Position numbers and translations under genes: made by a program. Positions 9,754 through 18,077 of a stretch of 32,638 nucleotides of DNA are shown one piece after another. Every line of letters starts with the position of its first letter. Position 1 is the first letter of the stretch. The stretch is from contig WFMW01000059.1 in assembly GCA_015488885.1 (NCBI GenBank), positions 1 through 32,638 of the forward strand, in the 5' to 3' direction. The notes beneath the pieces were generated by a model. It made no database searches and had not been told where the DNA came from. It saw only the letters and a program-made list of their open reading frames with translations. The DNA comes from Gammaproteobacteria bacterium (lineage in GTDB: Bacteria; Pseudomonadota; Gammaproteobacteria; SZUA-229).

Positions 9754-10041
9754 TTAACAACCAGTAAATTTCTGGTAACTGCCAATATTATACACTTGAT
9801 TAAAACCGCATGAATCAAGGAAACGTTTCACCCTTTCAGAACGCTGCCCAGAACGACAATATAATAATATCGGTCGAGTCTTGTCGATATCATCCTTGAA
9901 TAAACTAAAACGATCAACAGGCATGTTAACCGCTCCGGGTAAGGCTCCCCGGTTAAATTCGACGGGTGAACGCACATCAATTAACTGAGCGCCCTGTTTT
10001 ATTAAATCTTTTAAAAACTGGCAGGTGAAATTGTGATACAT
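9754..10041 (-). CDS. Single-domain rhodanese-like sulfurtransferase
   Basis: A 95-residue cytoplasmic protein, the size of a single rhodanese domain. It shows the opening LIDVRSPVEFNRGALPGAVNMP and the six-residue active loop CRSGQR with nucleophile Cys62, so it should be catalytically competent as a persulfide carrier or thiosulfate sulfurtransferase. It has no signal peptide, so GlpE-like rather than periplasmic PspE-like. It is probably co-transcribed with the HMA protein gene; persulfide handling beside a metal-binding thiol protein is a common pairing, but the specific role is unknown. Confidence 0.9.
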   Translation of the reverse strand: MYHNFTCQFLKDLIKQGAQLIDVRSPVEFNRGALPGAVNMPVDRFSLFKDDIDKTRPILLYCRSGQRSERVKRFLDSCGFNQVYNIGSYQKFTGC

Positions 10042-10103
10042 TATTGAGACAGGGTAAACAACTTATAACATTAGCATTTTATAATATAGAAGATTTATTT
10101 TCA

Positions 10104-10225
10104 ATATTTATATCCTAAATATTTACATCCTACATTTGCTTTCTCAAAAAGCATATCCATTAAAAAAGTTTATTGTATGTTAATTATTGGATAATAAATA
10201 CTGGATAAAAAATACTGGATAAAAA
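10104..10225. repeat. Short tandem duplications in the spacer between mltF and the rhodanese gene
   Basis: ATATTTATATCCTAA (10104-10118) is followed by ATATTTACATCCTAC (10119-10133). Further on, TTATTGGATAATAA (10184-10197) is followed by two copies of ATACTGGATAAAAA (10198-10211 and 10212-10225). The 209-base spacer is AT-rich and holds no gene. Confidence 0.65.
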
Positions 10226-10250
10226 ATGGTGCAAGGCGTTATATAGATTA

Positions 10251-11636
10251 TTAACGGGGGAAATAGTTCTGTAATAAATCATCATAACCCCTTATTCTGG
10301 CAACATAACGTACCGGTTCACTGCCTCTGGCATAACCGTAACGCAGGGTTTTATAATATTTTTTGCGTGCCAGCAATGGTAAAACGGTTTTCATTTCTAC
10401 CCAGATATTCGGATTTTTATGACGTTTACGTGCCAGTGACTGGGCATCGCGAAAATGGCCGCGGCCAATATTGTAGGCAGCCAGTGCCAGCCAGGAACGG
10501 TCAGGTTGTTTGGCACTGGCAACCATCTTTTCCATTTTTGCAAAAAATTTTGCGCCTGCAAAAATATTCTGCCTGGCGTTTAAACGGTTGCTGACACCAA
10601 GTGATTTTGCTACCGGCTGGGTCAGCATCATAATACCGCGCACCCCGGTCGGGCTTTTTGCCTTCCGGTTCCAGTGTGATTCCTGATAACTCTGTGCTGC
10701 CAGCAAGGATGGACGAATATGGTTTATGGTGGCAGCCTGAATAAAAAAGGTTTTATATTGGGGCAAGCGGGTTTTTATTCTGCTGAGAAATTTATGCGTA
10801 TCAACGTAATCAAAAATTTGCACATAACCGTAATATTTTTCCATCAGCTGAGCCAGCTTGCCGGTTTTTTTATAGGTTTTGAACCAGGTGTTGATTGACG
10901 CTTTGAGTTTTTCGTGATGCTTGTTTAACATCCATGCCAGTTTTGAACCTTTGGCAAGCGTGTATTTATTCTGCAATTCAATATGATAACGACGTTCAAT
11001 ATCAAACAGTGTGGAATCACTGATTGTACAGTTTATCTTTTTGGCGGCAACCTGCTGCAATAAATAGGAAGTGTTATTTTCAGTATCGCTGACCCAGTTT
11101 ATGTCAGGATAGGCTTTCAGGGTTTCAATATAGCTGGTATCGGCGGCAACCATAACCTTCAAGCCTTTCAGATCAGCTTTTCGATTGATGGGTTTATGTT
11201 GACGACGGCAGACCAGATACTCCTGAATATGCTGATATACCGGGCCATAATCGAACTCGGCCAGTCTTTCAGTCGTCACAGTTAAACCGTTTGCGGCAAT
11301 ATCACCCTTTTTTTCTTTTAAGGCCTGCAATAGCGTGCGGGTTGAATCATAAAGTTTATATTCAATCTTAACCTTGAGAAAACGCGCGAAAGCCTGCGAC
11401 ATATCATACTCAGGGCCAGTGAGCTGATTATCACGATTATAATAGTAGCTTGTTGGCAGGTTGGTGGTTAATACAATCAGCCTGCCACGTTTATGTATTT
11501 TTGCCAGCAATGAGTCTGAGGTATTAGTCGTCGCATTATCTGACTGACTACAGGCAGAAAAAACCAGACCTGTCAAAATAATACATAGAAATTTCAGACC
11601 TGAAGATAATTGCTCTGGAACCGGTTTTATAGCCAT
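10251..11636 (-). CDS. mltF: Membrane-bound lytic murein transglycosylase F
   Basis: A 461-residue lipoprotein that cleaves peptidoglycan with formation of 1,6-anhydromuramic ends. A hydrophobic signal ends in the lipobox LVFSAC (lipidated Cys29), predicting an outer-membrane anchor. Residues about 45-270 form a solute-binding-protein-3-like regulatory domain (KRGRLIVLTTNLPTSYY, GDIAANGLTVTTERL). The C-terminal SLT domain (about 285-440) has the catalytic Glu319 in QSYQESHW and the motif GVRGIMMLT, with AAYNIGRGH further on. Length and domain order match MltF. It stands alone, 82 bases after yggX on the same strand. Confidence 0.96.
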   Translation of the reverse strand: MAIKPVPEQLSSGLKFLCIILTGLVFSACSQSDNATTNTSDSLLAKIHKRGRLIVLTTNLPTSYYYNRDNQLTGPEYDMSQAFARFLKVKIEYKLYDSTRTLLQALKEKKGDIAANGLTVTTERLAEFDYGPVYQHIQEYLVCRRQHKPINRKADLKGLKVMVAADTSYIETLKAYPDINWVSDTENNTSYLLQQVAAKKINCTISDSTLFDIERRYHIELQNKYTLAKGSKLAWMLNKHHEKLKASINTWFKTYKKTGKLAQLMEKYYGYVQIFDYVDTHKFLSRIKTRLPQYKTFFIQAATINHIRPSLLAAQSYQESHWNRKAKSPTGVRGIMMLTQPVAKSLGVSNRLNARQNIFAGAKFFAKMEKMVASAKQPDRSWLALAAYNIGRGHFRDAQSLARKRHKNPNIWVEMKTVLPLLARKKYYKTLRYGYARGSEPVRYVARIRGYDDLLQNYFPR

Positions 11637-11717
11637 TTCAGCCTGCCTTTAACAGGTCTATTCAAGAGCAGGTTAACGGTATCCCGGTCTGAATACATTT
11701 ATATATTTCTGCATTTT

Positions 11718-12002
11718 TTATTTTTTCGCGCCACCAGCATTAAACCCGGCTGGTGCCTGGCCATAATCGCCTTCCTGAAAGAAAAAACCGGCCATGTGTT
11801 TTTCGATTAATTCAATATTTTTAGGGTCGGCAGTGTTTAATCCATTTTCGTTAATAATCGTCGTCAGTCGTTCCAGCCATTGCTTCCAGCCTTCTCTGGA
11901 AACATTTTGATAAATCCGCTCACCTAATTCACCGGGAAACGGTGGTGCATCCAGACCTTCTGCTTCAACTTTTAATACCACACACTGAACTCTATTTGTC
12001 AT
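11718..12002 (-). CDS. yggX: Probable Fe(2+)-trafficking protein YggX
   Basis: A 94-residue protein matching YggX: CVVLKVEAEGLDAPPFPGEL near the start with the conserved Cys7, then GERIYQNVSREGWKQWL and INENGLNTADPKN, ending in AGFFF. YggX protects iron-sulfur clusters and aids their repair under oxidative stress. It usually follows the adenine glycosylase gene mutY; here it follows a radical SAM gene, with an 11-base overlap and an AGAGGT ribosome site inside that gene. This context, supplying an iron-sulfur enzyme with a cluster-protecting partner, is unusual and suggestive. Confidence 0.95.
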   Translation of the reverse strand: MTNRVQCVVLKVEAEGLDAPPFPGELGERIYQNVSREGWKQWLERLTTIINENGLNTADPKNIELIEKHMAGFFFQEGDYGQAPAGFNAGGAKK

Positions 12003-13065
12003 TATTAACCTCTAACTGTTGTTCTTCATATTTTTTTAGCAGTACGCCCTGTTCACCACAGCAACTGGCCGCACAATGTTTGATTTGATGCAAGGCTTCT
12101 GCGCTGCTGTTTAGAAACACTTCAACCGGTTTGTTCTCGGTGGCACAGTCACAACCTTTATCATTATACACGTAAACATGTTTCAAACCCGCGCGCTTTG
12201 CCTCGGCTTCTGCGTCAAACAGCATGTATTCAGGCGTTTTTGGCACATCACTGAGCTTATAGGCAGGAAAGAACCGGGTAATATGCCAGGGGCTGTCTGC
12301 CCCCAGGTTGTTTCTTATCCAGCAGGCGATTTTATAATGTTCCTGCGGGTCATCATTTTTGCCCGGAATAATATTGGTACGGGTTTCCACATGAATACCC
12401 AGATCATGGGCTTTTTTAATCGACGCCAGCACCTGTTCAACTTTTGCCGGTCGACAGATTTCGGTATAAAAATCATCGCGCAGGCTTTTTATATCCGAAC
12501 ACAACACATCGACCTGCCCGGCCAGTAACGCCAGTGCTTCGTCGGTGACAAAACTGTTGGAAACATACACAGTATATAATCCTGCCTGATGCGCCAGCTC
12601 GCAAACATCCAGCACATACTCCAGCCACACTGCCGGTTCTGAATAGGTAAAGGCTATGCCCTGCACCCCTGCGCGTATGGCGGCATCGACCAGTTGCTGT
12701 GGCGGCACCCAGGCTTCTTTGGACTGCCCCCTGGCAAGATCATCCAGCACGCTGACTCCCCAGGAAATATCAAGATTATGGCAGCCGCCACAGCGAAAAC
12801 TGCAGCCATAGCTGCCAACCGACATGACTTTTGTACCGGGACGGTAATGTCTGACCGGTTTTTCCTCGATAAAATCGATATCAATCGAGGATAATATTCC
12901 ATAGGACAGGTTATACAGGGTGCCATGGCGATTGACGTGCGCCTGACAGAAACCACGCTGACCGTGGCTGATTTTGCAACGCCACAGGCATAAATGACAG
13001 CGTGTCGTGCCATTTTCAAGTTTTTCCTGCAAACGCGTTTCAACCAGCTGATATTGATCTTTCAT
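11992..13065 (-). CDS. AmmeMemoRadiSam-type radical SAM enzyme (AmrS-like)
   Basis: A 357-residue protein counted from the ATG at 13065; an in-frame TTG at 13077 would add four residues. The N-terminal Cys motif CHLCLWRC...GFC (Cys23, 26, 30, 40) and the radical SAM motif CSFRCGGC (Cys88, Cys92, Cys95, ligating the 4Fe-4S cluster) match the AmrS family, related to pyruvate formate-lyase activating enzymes. SAM-fold motifs such as GIAFTYSEPAVWLEYV and ETRTNIIPGKND are present. The tail differs from typical members: it carries CDC and HCAASCC clusters instead of a rubredoxin-like CxxC pair. The usual partners AMMECR1 and Memo are not in the window. It starts about 15 bases after the formyltransferase stop. 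Its substrate is unknown. Confidence 0.85.
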   Translation of the reverse strand: MKDQYQLVETRLQEKLENGTTRCHLCLWRCKISHGQRGFCQAHVNRHGTLYNLSYGILSSIDIDFIEEKPVRHYRPGTKVMSVGSYGCSFRCGGCHNLDISWGVSVLDDLARGQSKEAWVPPQQLVDAAIRAGVQGIAFTYSEPAVWLEYVLDVCELAHQAGLYTVYVSNSFVTDEALALLAGQVDVLCSDIKSLRDDFYTEICRPAKVEQVLASIKKAHDLGIHVETRTNIIPGKNDDPQEHYKIACWIRNNLGADSPWHITRFFPAYKLSDVPKTPEYMLFDAEAEAKRAGLKHVYVYNDKGCDCATENKPVEVFLNSSAEALHQIKHCAASCCGEQGVLLKKYEEQQLEVNNDK

Positions 13066-13080
13066 AGTAGAGGGCAAAGT

Positions 13081-13950
13081 TTAGCAGTCGCGTAGTTTAC
13101 CAGCATCTTCGGCAATTAACACACTGTTATGGAAGGGGATATACAGATAATTACCCTGTTTTGTAAGCCCTTTACGGCTGCCTGTGTCTAAATAAGCGAT
13201 TGCTTTATTGATGCGGTAACAAGCGGTACCGGTATAACACAGATAATCATTCGCAAAAATACGCGTAGCACAGATAAAATTATAGGCCTGTTGTGCCGAA
13301 CGCATGGTACGGGTATCAATACTGAAATCTTCAGCCTGAGGATAGCGATAGTAACTGGCCTGTTGATCATTCTGCGCCACAGCTGACAGGGTTCCCGAGC
13401 CATAAGCAGCGAGTAATTGCAGCATTAATACTGCCCCGTACTCTGCCAGTTGATGATTAATCTGCCGGTAATTCGCGCCATTATCAAACCGCAGCGATTG
13501 CTGCATGACAATCTCACCGGCATCAAAATGATGCACGACTCGATGCCAGCTTAGTCCGGTTTTCGCACCCAGCTTCAGCTGCCAGAAAACCGGTTCAGGC
13601 CCGCGAAATGCCGGTAGCAAGGAAGGATGAAGGTTAAAACAGTTGCCCTTGACATGGTTGATGATTTCATCCGGCAATCGTTTGCTGTAGCAGGCCATTA
13701 AAATAATATCGATGGCATAGGTGGATAATTGATCAACAATTGCATCAACAGATAATGACAAATCAATGATCGGGATATTATTGTGTCTGGCTGCCAGCGC
13801 CAGTGATGCATTTTCCAGTGCAATAATTTTTGTGTTCATCACTAACGGATGATAAATCCCGACAGCAGCAACGTGATAGCGGCTGTTTAACAAGGTTTTA
13901 AAGGGAAGCAAAGACAGACTACCTGAGGAACCGATAAACAGGATATTCAT
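13081..13950 (-). CDS. Formyltransferase-family protein, Fmt-like fold
   Basis: A 289-residue protein with a Rossmann start (MNILFIGSSGSL) and the formyltransferase core: Asn106 and His108 in NLHPSLLPAFRGPEPVFW, and Asp143 in HHFDAGEIV, matching the Asn-His-Asp catalytic triad of 10-formyltetrahydrofolate-dependent enzymes. A C-terminal part (about 205-285) has an Fmt_C-like AQQAYNFICATRIF. It is shorter and more divergent than genuine methionyl-tRNA formyltransferase and is not next to a peptide deformylase gene, so a different acceptor is likely: an amino sugar, an amine or a peptide. It heads a tight operon with the radical SAM enzyme and YggX, which suggests a shared pathway. Confidence 0.8.
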   Translation of the reverse strand: MNILFIGSSGSLSLLPFKTLLNSRYHVAAVGIYHPLVMNTKIIALENASLALAARHNNIPIIDLSLSVDAIVDQLSTYAIDIILMACYSKRLPDEIINHVKGNCFNLHPSLLPAFRGPEPVFWQLKLGAKTGLSWHRVVHHFDAGEIVMQQSLRFDNGANYRQINHQLAEYGAVLMLQLLAAYGSGTLSAVAQNDQQASYYRYPQAEDFSIDTRTMRSAQQAYNFICATRIFANDYLCYTGTACYRINKAIAYLDTGSRKGLTKQGNYLYIPFHNSVLIAEDAGKLRDC

Positions 13951-13997
13951 TATACGGATTAAATGGCTGACATCGTATTGCTGTTTGTGTGTTTATC

Positions 13998-14026
13998 GCC
14001 TCTGATAGCAACATACTATCAGAGGC
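13998..14026. terminator. Strong hairpin between the DsrE-like and formyltransferase genes
   Basis: GCCTCTGATAG (13998-14008) and CTATCAGAGGC (14016-14026) form a perfect 11-bp stem with a 7-base loop. No clear T-run follows on either strand, so it is not a textbook intrinsic terminator; it may terminate weakly, stabilise the upstream mRNA end, or act as an attenuator for the downstream operon. Confidence 0.55.
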
Positions 14027-14036
14027 ATTTACAGTG

Positions 14037-14375
14037 TTACAAGGTAATAACCTGATCAGGCATATTACCTGACAGCGCCGCATATAAATTCGGGAAACAG
14101 CCAATGGTTGCCCCCTCGACCAGTTTATCGTCAATTTCACGTTCATAAGCACACTGATCACAGGCCATTAACAACATGCCCTTATCCCGTGCCACTGTGG
14201 CCAGACGTTCGCCAATGGGATTACCCTGCTGCAAGACATAGGCGTTATCTTCAAAGAAGAACATGCCAACCACATCAACACCGTGTGCATCTTCTTCAAG
14301 TTGTGGCAGTATCATTTTGCCAAGTTTGTATGAAACAGAATGGCCCTGAGTAGAAAAAATATATGCGACTTTCAT
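14037..14375 (-). CDS. DsrE-family protein (SaoD-like)
   Basis: A 112-residue cytoplasmic protein with the DsrE/DsrF-like alpha/beta fold: MKVAYIFSTQGHSVSYKLG at the start, GVDVVGMFFFEDNAYVL, and a conserved Cys pair in MACDQCAYE (Cys72 and Cys75), then GCFPNLYAAL (Cys93) and a terminal DQVITL. DsrE-type proteins carry persulfide sulfur in trans-sulfuration relays; this subtype resembles DsrE-related proteins called SaoD, recalled from memory and not checked. No dsr, tus or sox genes are nearby. It has an AAGGT ribosome site and is followed by a strong hairpin, so it may end its own transcript. Confidence 0.75.
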   Translation of the reverse strand: MKVAYIFSTQGHSVSYKLGKMILPQLEEDAHGVDVVGMFFFEDNAYVLQQGNPIGERLATVARDKGMLLMACDQCAYEREIDDKLVEGATIGCFPNLYAALSGNMPDQVITL

Positions 14376-14381
14376 AATTAT

Positions 14382-14657
14382 TTACCTTTTAAAAAAAATG
14401 AATGAATAAATTCCGAATCTATCTGTAAGGTTGTAAAACACAACGCCGAATAATGCATTATGAATAAATTCAGTAAAATATCTGAATTGATATTGCATTT
14501 TCAGAATGCCCGTATGGCTACCTGAAAACATGCCACGAGCGGCAATCATACAGGCGCAGAATACCGGCGTGATGGTGTTACAGAATGTTTCGGAAAGTGA
14601 CGTATCGGTTATGTGATGGGTATGCCGTATGCATTGATTACGGTTAATACAGGACAT
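14382..14657 (-). CDS. Possible small Cys/His-rich protein of unknown function
   Basis: An open frame of 91 residues ending 6 bases before the DsrE-like ATG. What supports it is an excellent ribosome site (AGAGGAG, six bases from the ATG) and tight spacing to the next gene. The first half is rich in Cys and His (CINRNQC, RHTHH, FCAC); the second half is aromatic. I recognise no family. Against it, composition is not clearly protein-like and it overlaps the end of a decayed frame upstream. It may be a genuine short protein, a leader, or decayed sequence. Confidence 0.3.
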   Translation of the reverse strand: MSCINRNQCIRHTHHITDTSLSETFCNTITPVFCACMIAARGMFSGSHTGILKMQYQFRYFTEFIHNALFGVVFYNLTDRFGIYSFIFFKR

Positions 14658-14943
14658 AATACGCTCCTCTATAACGCACTGAATTGTGCACGGGAAATAT
14701 TACAGAATTCAAGAAAATAATGATACAGCAAATGCCAGGCCAACAATTGCCATTTACCAGCTTGCAGATAAATCGATACCTTAAGGAACGATAAAACTGA
14801 TATCTGCCCACTGTATCGCCAATATAAAAAGTACTGGCATACGCACTTAAAGGCAGTAAAATCTGCAGAATGTCACCTGCATTTTCAGTTGTTGTTTTAC
14901 CGGCACAGACTTTAAACGACACTGGTAACAGGACAGCAACCAT
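14644..14943 (-). pseudogene. Truncated N-terminal remnant of a PAP2-superfamily membrane phosphatase
   Basis: The first 54 codons (14943 to about 14782) read like the start of a secreted PAP2-type phosphatase: a hydrophobic signal ending in VCAG, then ENAGDILQILLPLSAYASTFY and GDTVGRYQFYRS. After that the frame becomes low-complexity and none of the three frames restores the rest of the domain (no KxxxxxxRP or PSGHT motif with a following SRxxxxxHxxxD). The signal-like stretch seems to extend upstream of the ATG (KFIRTIM), where no start codon is left. I read it as a decayed gene fragment; the family assignment is moderately secure only. Confidence 0.4.
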
Positions 14944-15006
14944 TATTGTCCGGATAAATTTTGTCTGGATAATTTTATAAATACCGATTTACCCTCTTAA
15001 GCAAAC

Positions 15007-15033
15007 AAAAAGTCAGTTCATAAATGAATGACT
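15007..15033 (-). terminator. Intrinsic terminator of the PreP-like protease gene
   Basis: On the minus strand AGTCATTCAT and ATGAACTGACT pair (10 bp with one bulged base) and are followed directly by TTTTTG. The stem overlaps the TGA stop codon of the protease gene (15018-15020). Confidence 0.55.
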
Positions 15034-18029
15034 TCCATCCCCAGATCACCGGTACTCTCCAGCGTAGCGGCACTGGTAATAACCGCCGTATTTGCTGAAC
15101 CCTGTTGCAGATACTTTTCGGTAACCCGTTTTAAATCATCCAGACTGACAGCCAGAATTTGCTGGCGATAACGCTGCAATTTTTCAGCTGTACGTTCGTG
15201 CAATGCATGGTGAAAAGCCACGCGCGCTTCACCCGCAGGCGAACCGGGTTTGTCCATACTGCCAATCACGCCCAGAATAGCTTCTTCAAGCTGACGGTAT
15301 TCATGTGGCTGATTTAATACCCAGTCAATTGAACGCTCAAAATCGTCCAGGGTTTCGCTCAGTCGCGGATCACGGTAGGAAAAGAACTTAAAGGCGGCAA
15401 TATTTGCATCATGGGATGCCCCGCCGCCATAAGCGCCTCCCTGCTCACGAATAGCCGTATGCAGATAACCGTTGCGCAGGAACCCGCCCAATACAGCCAG
15501 TGCTGCCGCATCTTCATGCTCCATGGTAACGGTGGCATAGGCACGGGCACAAAAATTGACCTGGGTATTGGCAATCCACAGTTGATTAATTTGCTGCCGG
15601 GCAGCAGGTAATATAAATTCACTGTTCTGTCCGGGTTTACGTGGCAACCAGACAGACTCAAATTCATCCAGTATCTGTGTCTGTTTATCCGCTTCCAGCA
15701 CCAGCATGGAAGATTTTTCCGCCTGCTGTATTTTCTGGTGGATATGGCTGAAAATTTCTGCCGTATTCTGTAGTTTGTGTTTTTCTTTATGGGTATCATC
15801 CAGTGACTTAATCGCCTGAATCCCGGCTAGCCCGCCAAACTGATGATGTAAAGCCGCTACCGGACTGATGCCACTGGCGGCAGCTGTCATTGCCAGCGTA
15901 TGGCCACTGCCGGTGACACTGCGCTCGCGCCGGACACGCATCCGGGTGATTAATTCTGCAATGCGTTCATGTTCATCAAAACGCACCGCATCCAGAGTGG
16001 TGGCCATTAATTCTGCCAGTTTTTTATTATTGCGTTGCAGGGCTTTACCATGAAATAAATAATAGGCGCGTGATAACTGTGCGTTATCGGTATAAGCCTG
16101 AATGCTGTGACTGGCATGAATGCCGCCACTGACACTGGAATGCCAGGCCTGCATTTGCAGGTAATCTTTATCGCCGCAACCCAGCTCTGTCAGGCAGGCG
16201 GAAAAATACGGTAACAGATTTTTTTGCTCCTCATTTAATGCCGGTAGCTGACAGACAATTTCATGATAGACCAGGCCGTTTGTCCCCTGCTGATAGATAC
16301 TGGCATGACCACAGGCCAGTTCAGTTTCTATTGATTGGGGTATGTTCATTTCTGCCGGTACATCATCCAGACCGACTTTGGGTAACAGACCGGGGTCATC
16401 CGGTTGCGTCTGACGCTGTGCCAGTGCTGCCGCACGTTCAACAAGCTGGTGTTTATCTTCGGTAGAAAGTGCCGCTTTAATCGCGGCAAGGCGAGTTTTT
16501 TCCGCTATTTCCTTACGTTGACTCAACTGTTCATCGGGGCGCAATGTCAGCCGAACCCGATGTTGATTGTTAATCAATAAATCAGTAACCAGTTGTTTGA
16601 TAAACGCAGGGTCTTTTATCGATTCACGTAACGCGTCGATAACCGGATCCAGATTTAACAGGCTGGCTGGATTACTCCGATGGATCGCCGCGCTTAAACC
16701 CTGCAGGATAAGTTGCAGGCCATAGGGGTAACCATCCCCACCCACTTCGCGCTGGTTTAATTCCAGTTGATGCAATACAGCTTCCAGCCGATCCTGGGTA
16801 ATGCCGTTTACTGCGACATCATGTAATACATCCATCACCAGTTTTTCAAATGCGCTGGCGTTTTCTACCTTGCTGCCTTCAAGGCCACACAGAAAACACA
16901 TTTCGTAATTGGAATCTTCCAGCCCGCACAAAGGTGATGGTGCTGCACCCAGCTCGGTTTTTTCCAGCGCCAGACGCAGCGGCGATGAACTGTTATCGAG
17001 TAATACCTGTGAGAGCAGACTGGCTTTCATCATTTCATCCAGGGAGGTACATGGCCCCAGTAACCAGCCCATAACATGATGGGTTTTATTTTCTGCGTTA
17101 TCATCACTGGCACTGTCATAGGCGTAGGCCTCTTCAACCGCAACCGGCGCGAGATAACGCTTTTCCGCTGACACAGCGATGGTTTTATCCAGTTTCTGAA
17201 ACTGTGACAAGGCCTGCTGTTCGAATTTTTGCTGGTGTTCAAAAACGGGGATATCACCAAAAGTCATAAACACCGCATTACTCGGATGATAATGGGTACG
17301 ATGAAAATCTTTCAGCTGTTGATAGCTTAAATCAGGAATATCTTCAGGCTCGCCACCGCTGTTATAGTGGTAGGTTGTCGTTGGATACAGATATTTGCTG
17401 AATTCCTGCCATAACACACTCACCGGTGAACTCATGGCGCCTTTCATTTCATTAAACACAACCCCTTTATATTCAAGCTCACTGTCAGGGTTATCCGCCT
17501 GGGTGAATTCAAGACGATGACCTTCCTGCAGAAAATCCATTTCATCAAGCCGGGTAAAAAACACCGCATCCAGATAAACGTCAAGCAGGTTATTAAAATC
17601 TTTTTTATTCTGGCTGGCAAAGGGATACGCCGTCCAGTCACTGCTGGTAAAAGCATTCATAAACGTATTTAACGAGCGCCGTATCATCATAAAAAACGGA
17701 TCACGTACCGGGTAATGTTTACTGCCACATAATGCAGTATGTTCAAGTATATGCGCGACGCCGGTTGAATCCATCGGCACGGTTCTAAACGCCACCAGAA
17801 AAACATTTTCACTATGCTCGGTTTGCATATGGTAATGCAGTGCACCGGTTTTAATATGGCGAAATTCATGTAAGGTCAGCTTCAGCGACGCAATCGGATA
17901 GCTGCGGATGTGCTCAAAGGAGGGATGACATTTTAATGTTTCCTGCTGGTTTGAAGCGCTAATGGAGGTGTTAGCTGAGGGAACCGTTTCTGCTGTTATT
18001 GATGTTGTATTATTGTGTGTGTTTTGCAT
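15018..18029 (-). CDS. M16C-family zinc metalloprotease, PreP/presequence-protease-like
   Basis: A 1003-residue protein, the usual size of PreP-type insulinase-family proteases that degrade short peptides in a closed two-halved chamber. The inverted zinc motif HILEH (His93, Glu96, His97) is intact within STGVAHILEHTALCGS, followed by YPVRDPFFMM, and the distal Glu lies in GVVFNEMKGAMSSP. The C-terminal half has the substrate-binding motif REQGGAYGGGASHD and an SYRDPRLSETL segment typical of the family. No signal peptide is visible, so a cytoplasmic role in peptide clean-up is likely; the first about 35 residues are Ser/Thr/Asn-rich and the true start may be further in. The gene is monocistronic or follows the methyltransferase gene by 48 bases. 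Confidence 0.93.
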   Translation of the reverse strand: MQNTHNNTTSITAETVPSANTSISASNQQETLKCHPSFEHIRSYPIASLKLTLHEFRHIKTGALHYHMQTEHSENVFLVAFRTVPMDSTGVAHILEHTALCGSKHYPVRDPFFMMIRRSLNTFMNAFTSSDWTAYPFASQNKKDFNNLLDVYLDAVFFTRLDEMDFLQEGHRLEFTQADNPDSELEYKGVVFNEMKGAMSSPVSVLWQEFSKYLYPTTTYHYNSGGEPEDIPDLSYQQLKDFHRTHYHPSNAVFMTFGDIPVFEHQQKFEQQALSQFQKLDKTIAVSAEKRYLAPVAVEEAYAYDSASDDNAENKTHHVMGWLLGPCTSLDEMMKASLLSQVLLDNSSSPLRLALEKTELGAAPSPLCGLEDSNYEMCFLCGLEGSKVENASAFEKLVMDVLHDVAVNGITQDRLEAVLHQLELNQREVGGDGYPYGLQLILQGLSAAIHRSNPASLLNLDPVIDALRESIKDPAFIKQLVTDLLINNQHRVRLTLRPDEQLSQRKEIAEKTRLAAIKAALSTEDKHQLVERAAALAQRQTQPDDPGLLPKVGLDDVPAEMNIPQSIETELACGHASIYQQGTNGLVYHEIVCQLPALNEEQKNLLPYFSACLTELGCGDKDYLQMQAWHSSVSGGIHASHSIQAYTDNAQLSRAYYLFHGKALQRNNKKLAELMATTLDAVRFDEHERIAELITRMRVRRERSVTGSGHTLAMTAAASGISPVAALHHQFGGLAGIQAIKSLDDTHKEKHKLQNTAEIFSHIHQKIQQAEKSSMLVLEADKQTQILDEFESVWLPRKPGQNSEFILPAARQQINQLWIANTQVNFCARAYATVTMEHEDAAALAVLGGFLRNGYLHTAIREQGGAYGGGASHDANIAAFKFFSYRDPRLSETLDDFERSIDWVLNQPHEYRQLEEAILGVIGSMDKPGSPAGEARVAFHHALHERTAEKLQRYRQQILAVSLDDLKRVTEKYLQQGSANTAVITSAATLESTGDLGMEVIHL

Positions 18030-18077
18030 AGTTTCAGAGACAAGGAATGAATTATATTTTTTATTAAGATGAATGGT

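Noticed and set aside
13081-13950. Calling the formyltransferase a methionyl-tRNA formyltransferase (fmt).
   Set aside because: The catalytic triad fits, but the overall sequence is divergent, the length is shorter and no def or rsmB neighbour is present, so the acceptor is left open.
14507-14617. A 36-codon plus-strand frame (MPVWLPENMPRAA...) opposite the Cys/His-rich frame.
   Set aside because: No ribosome site upstream, too short to judge and no recognisable domain; not supported enough to list.
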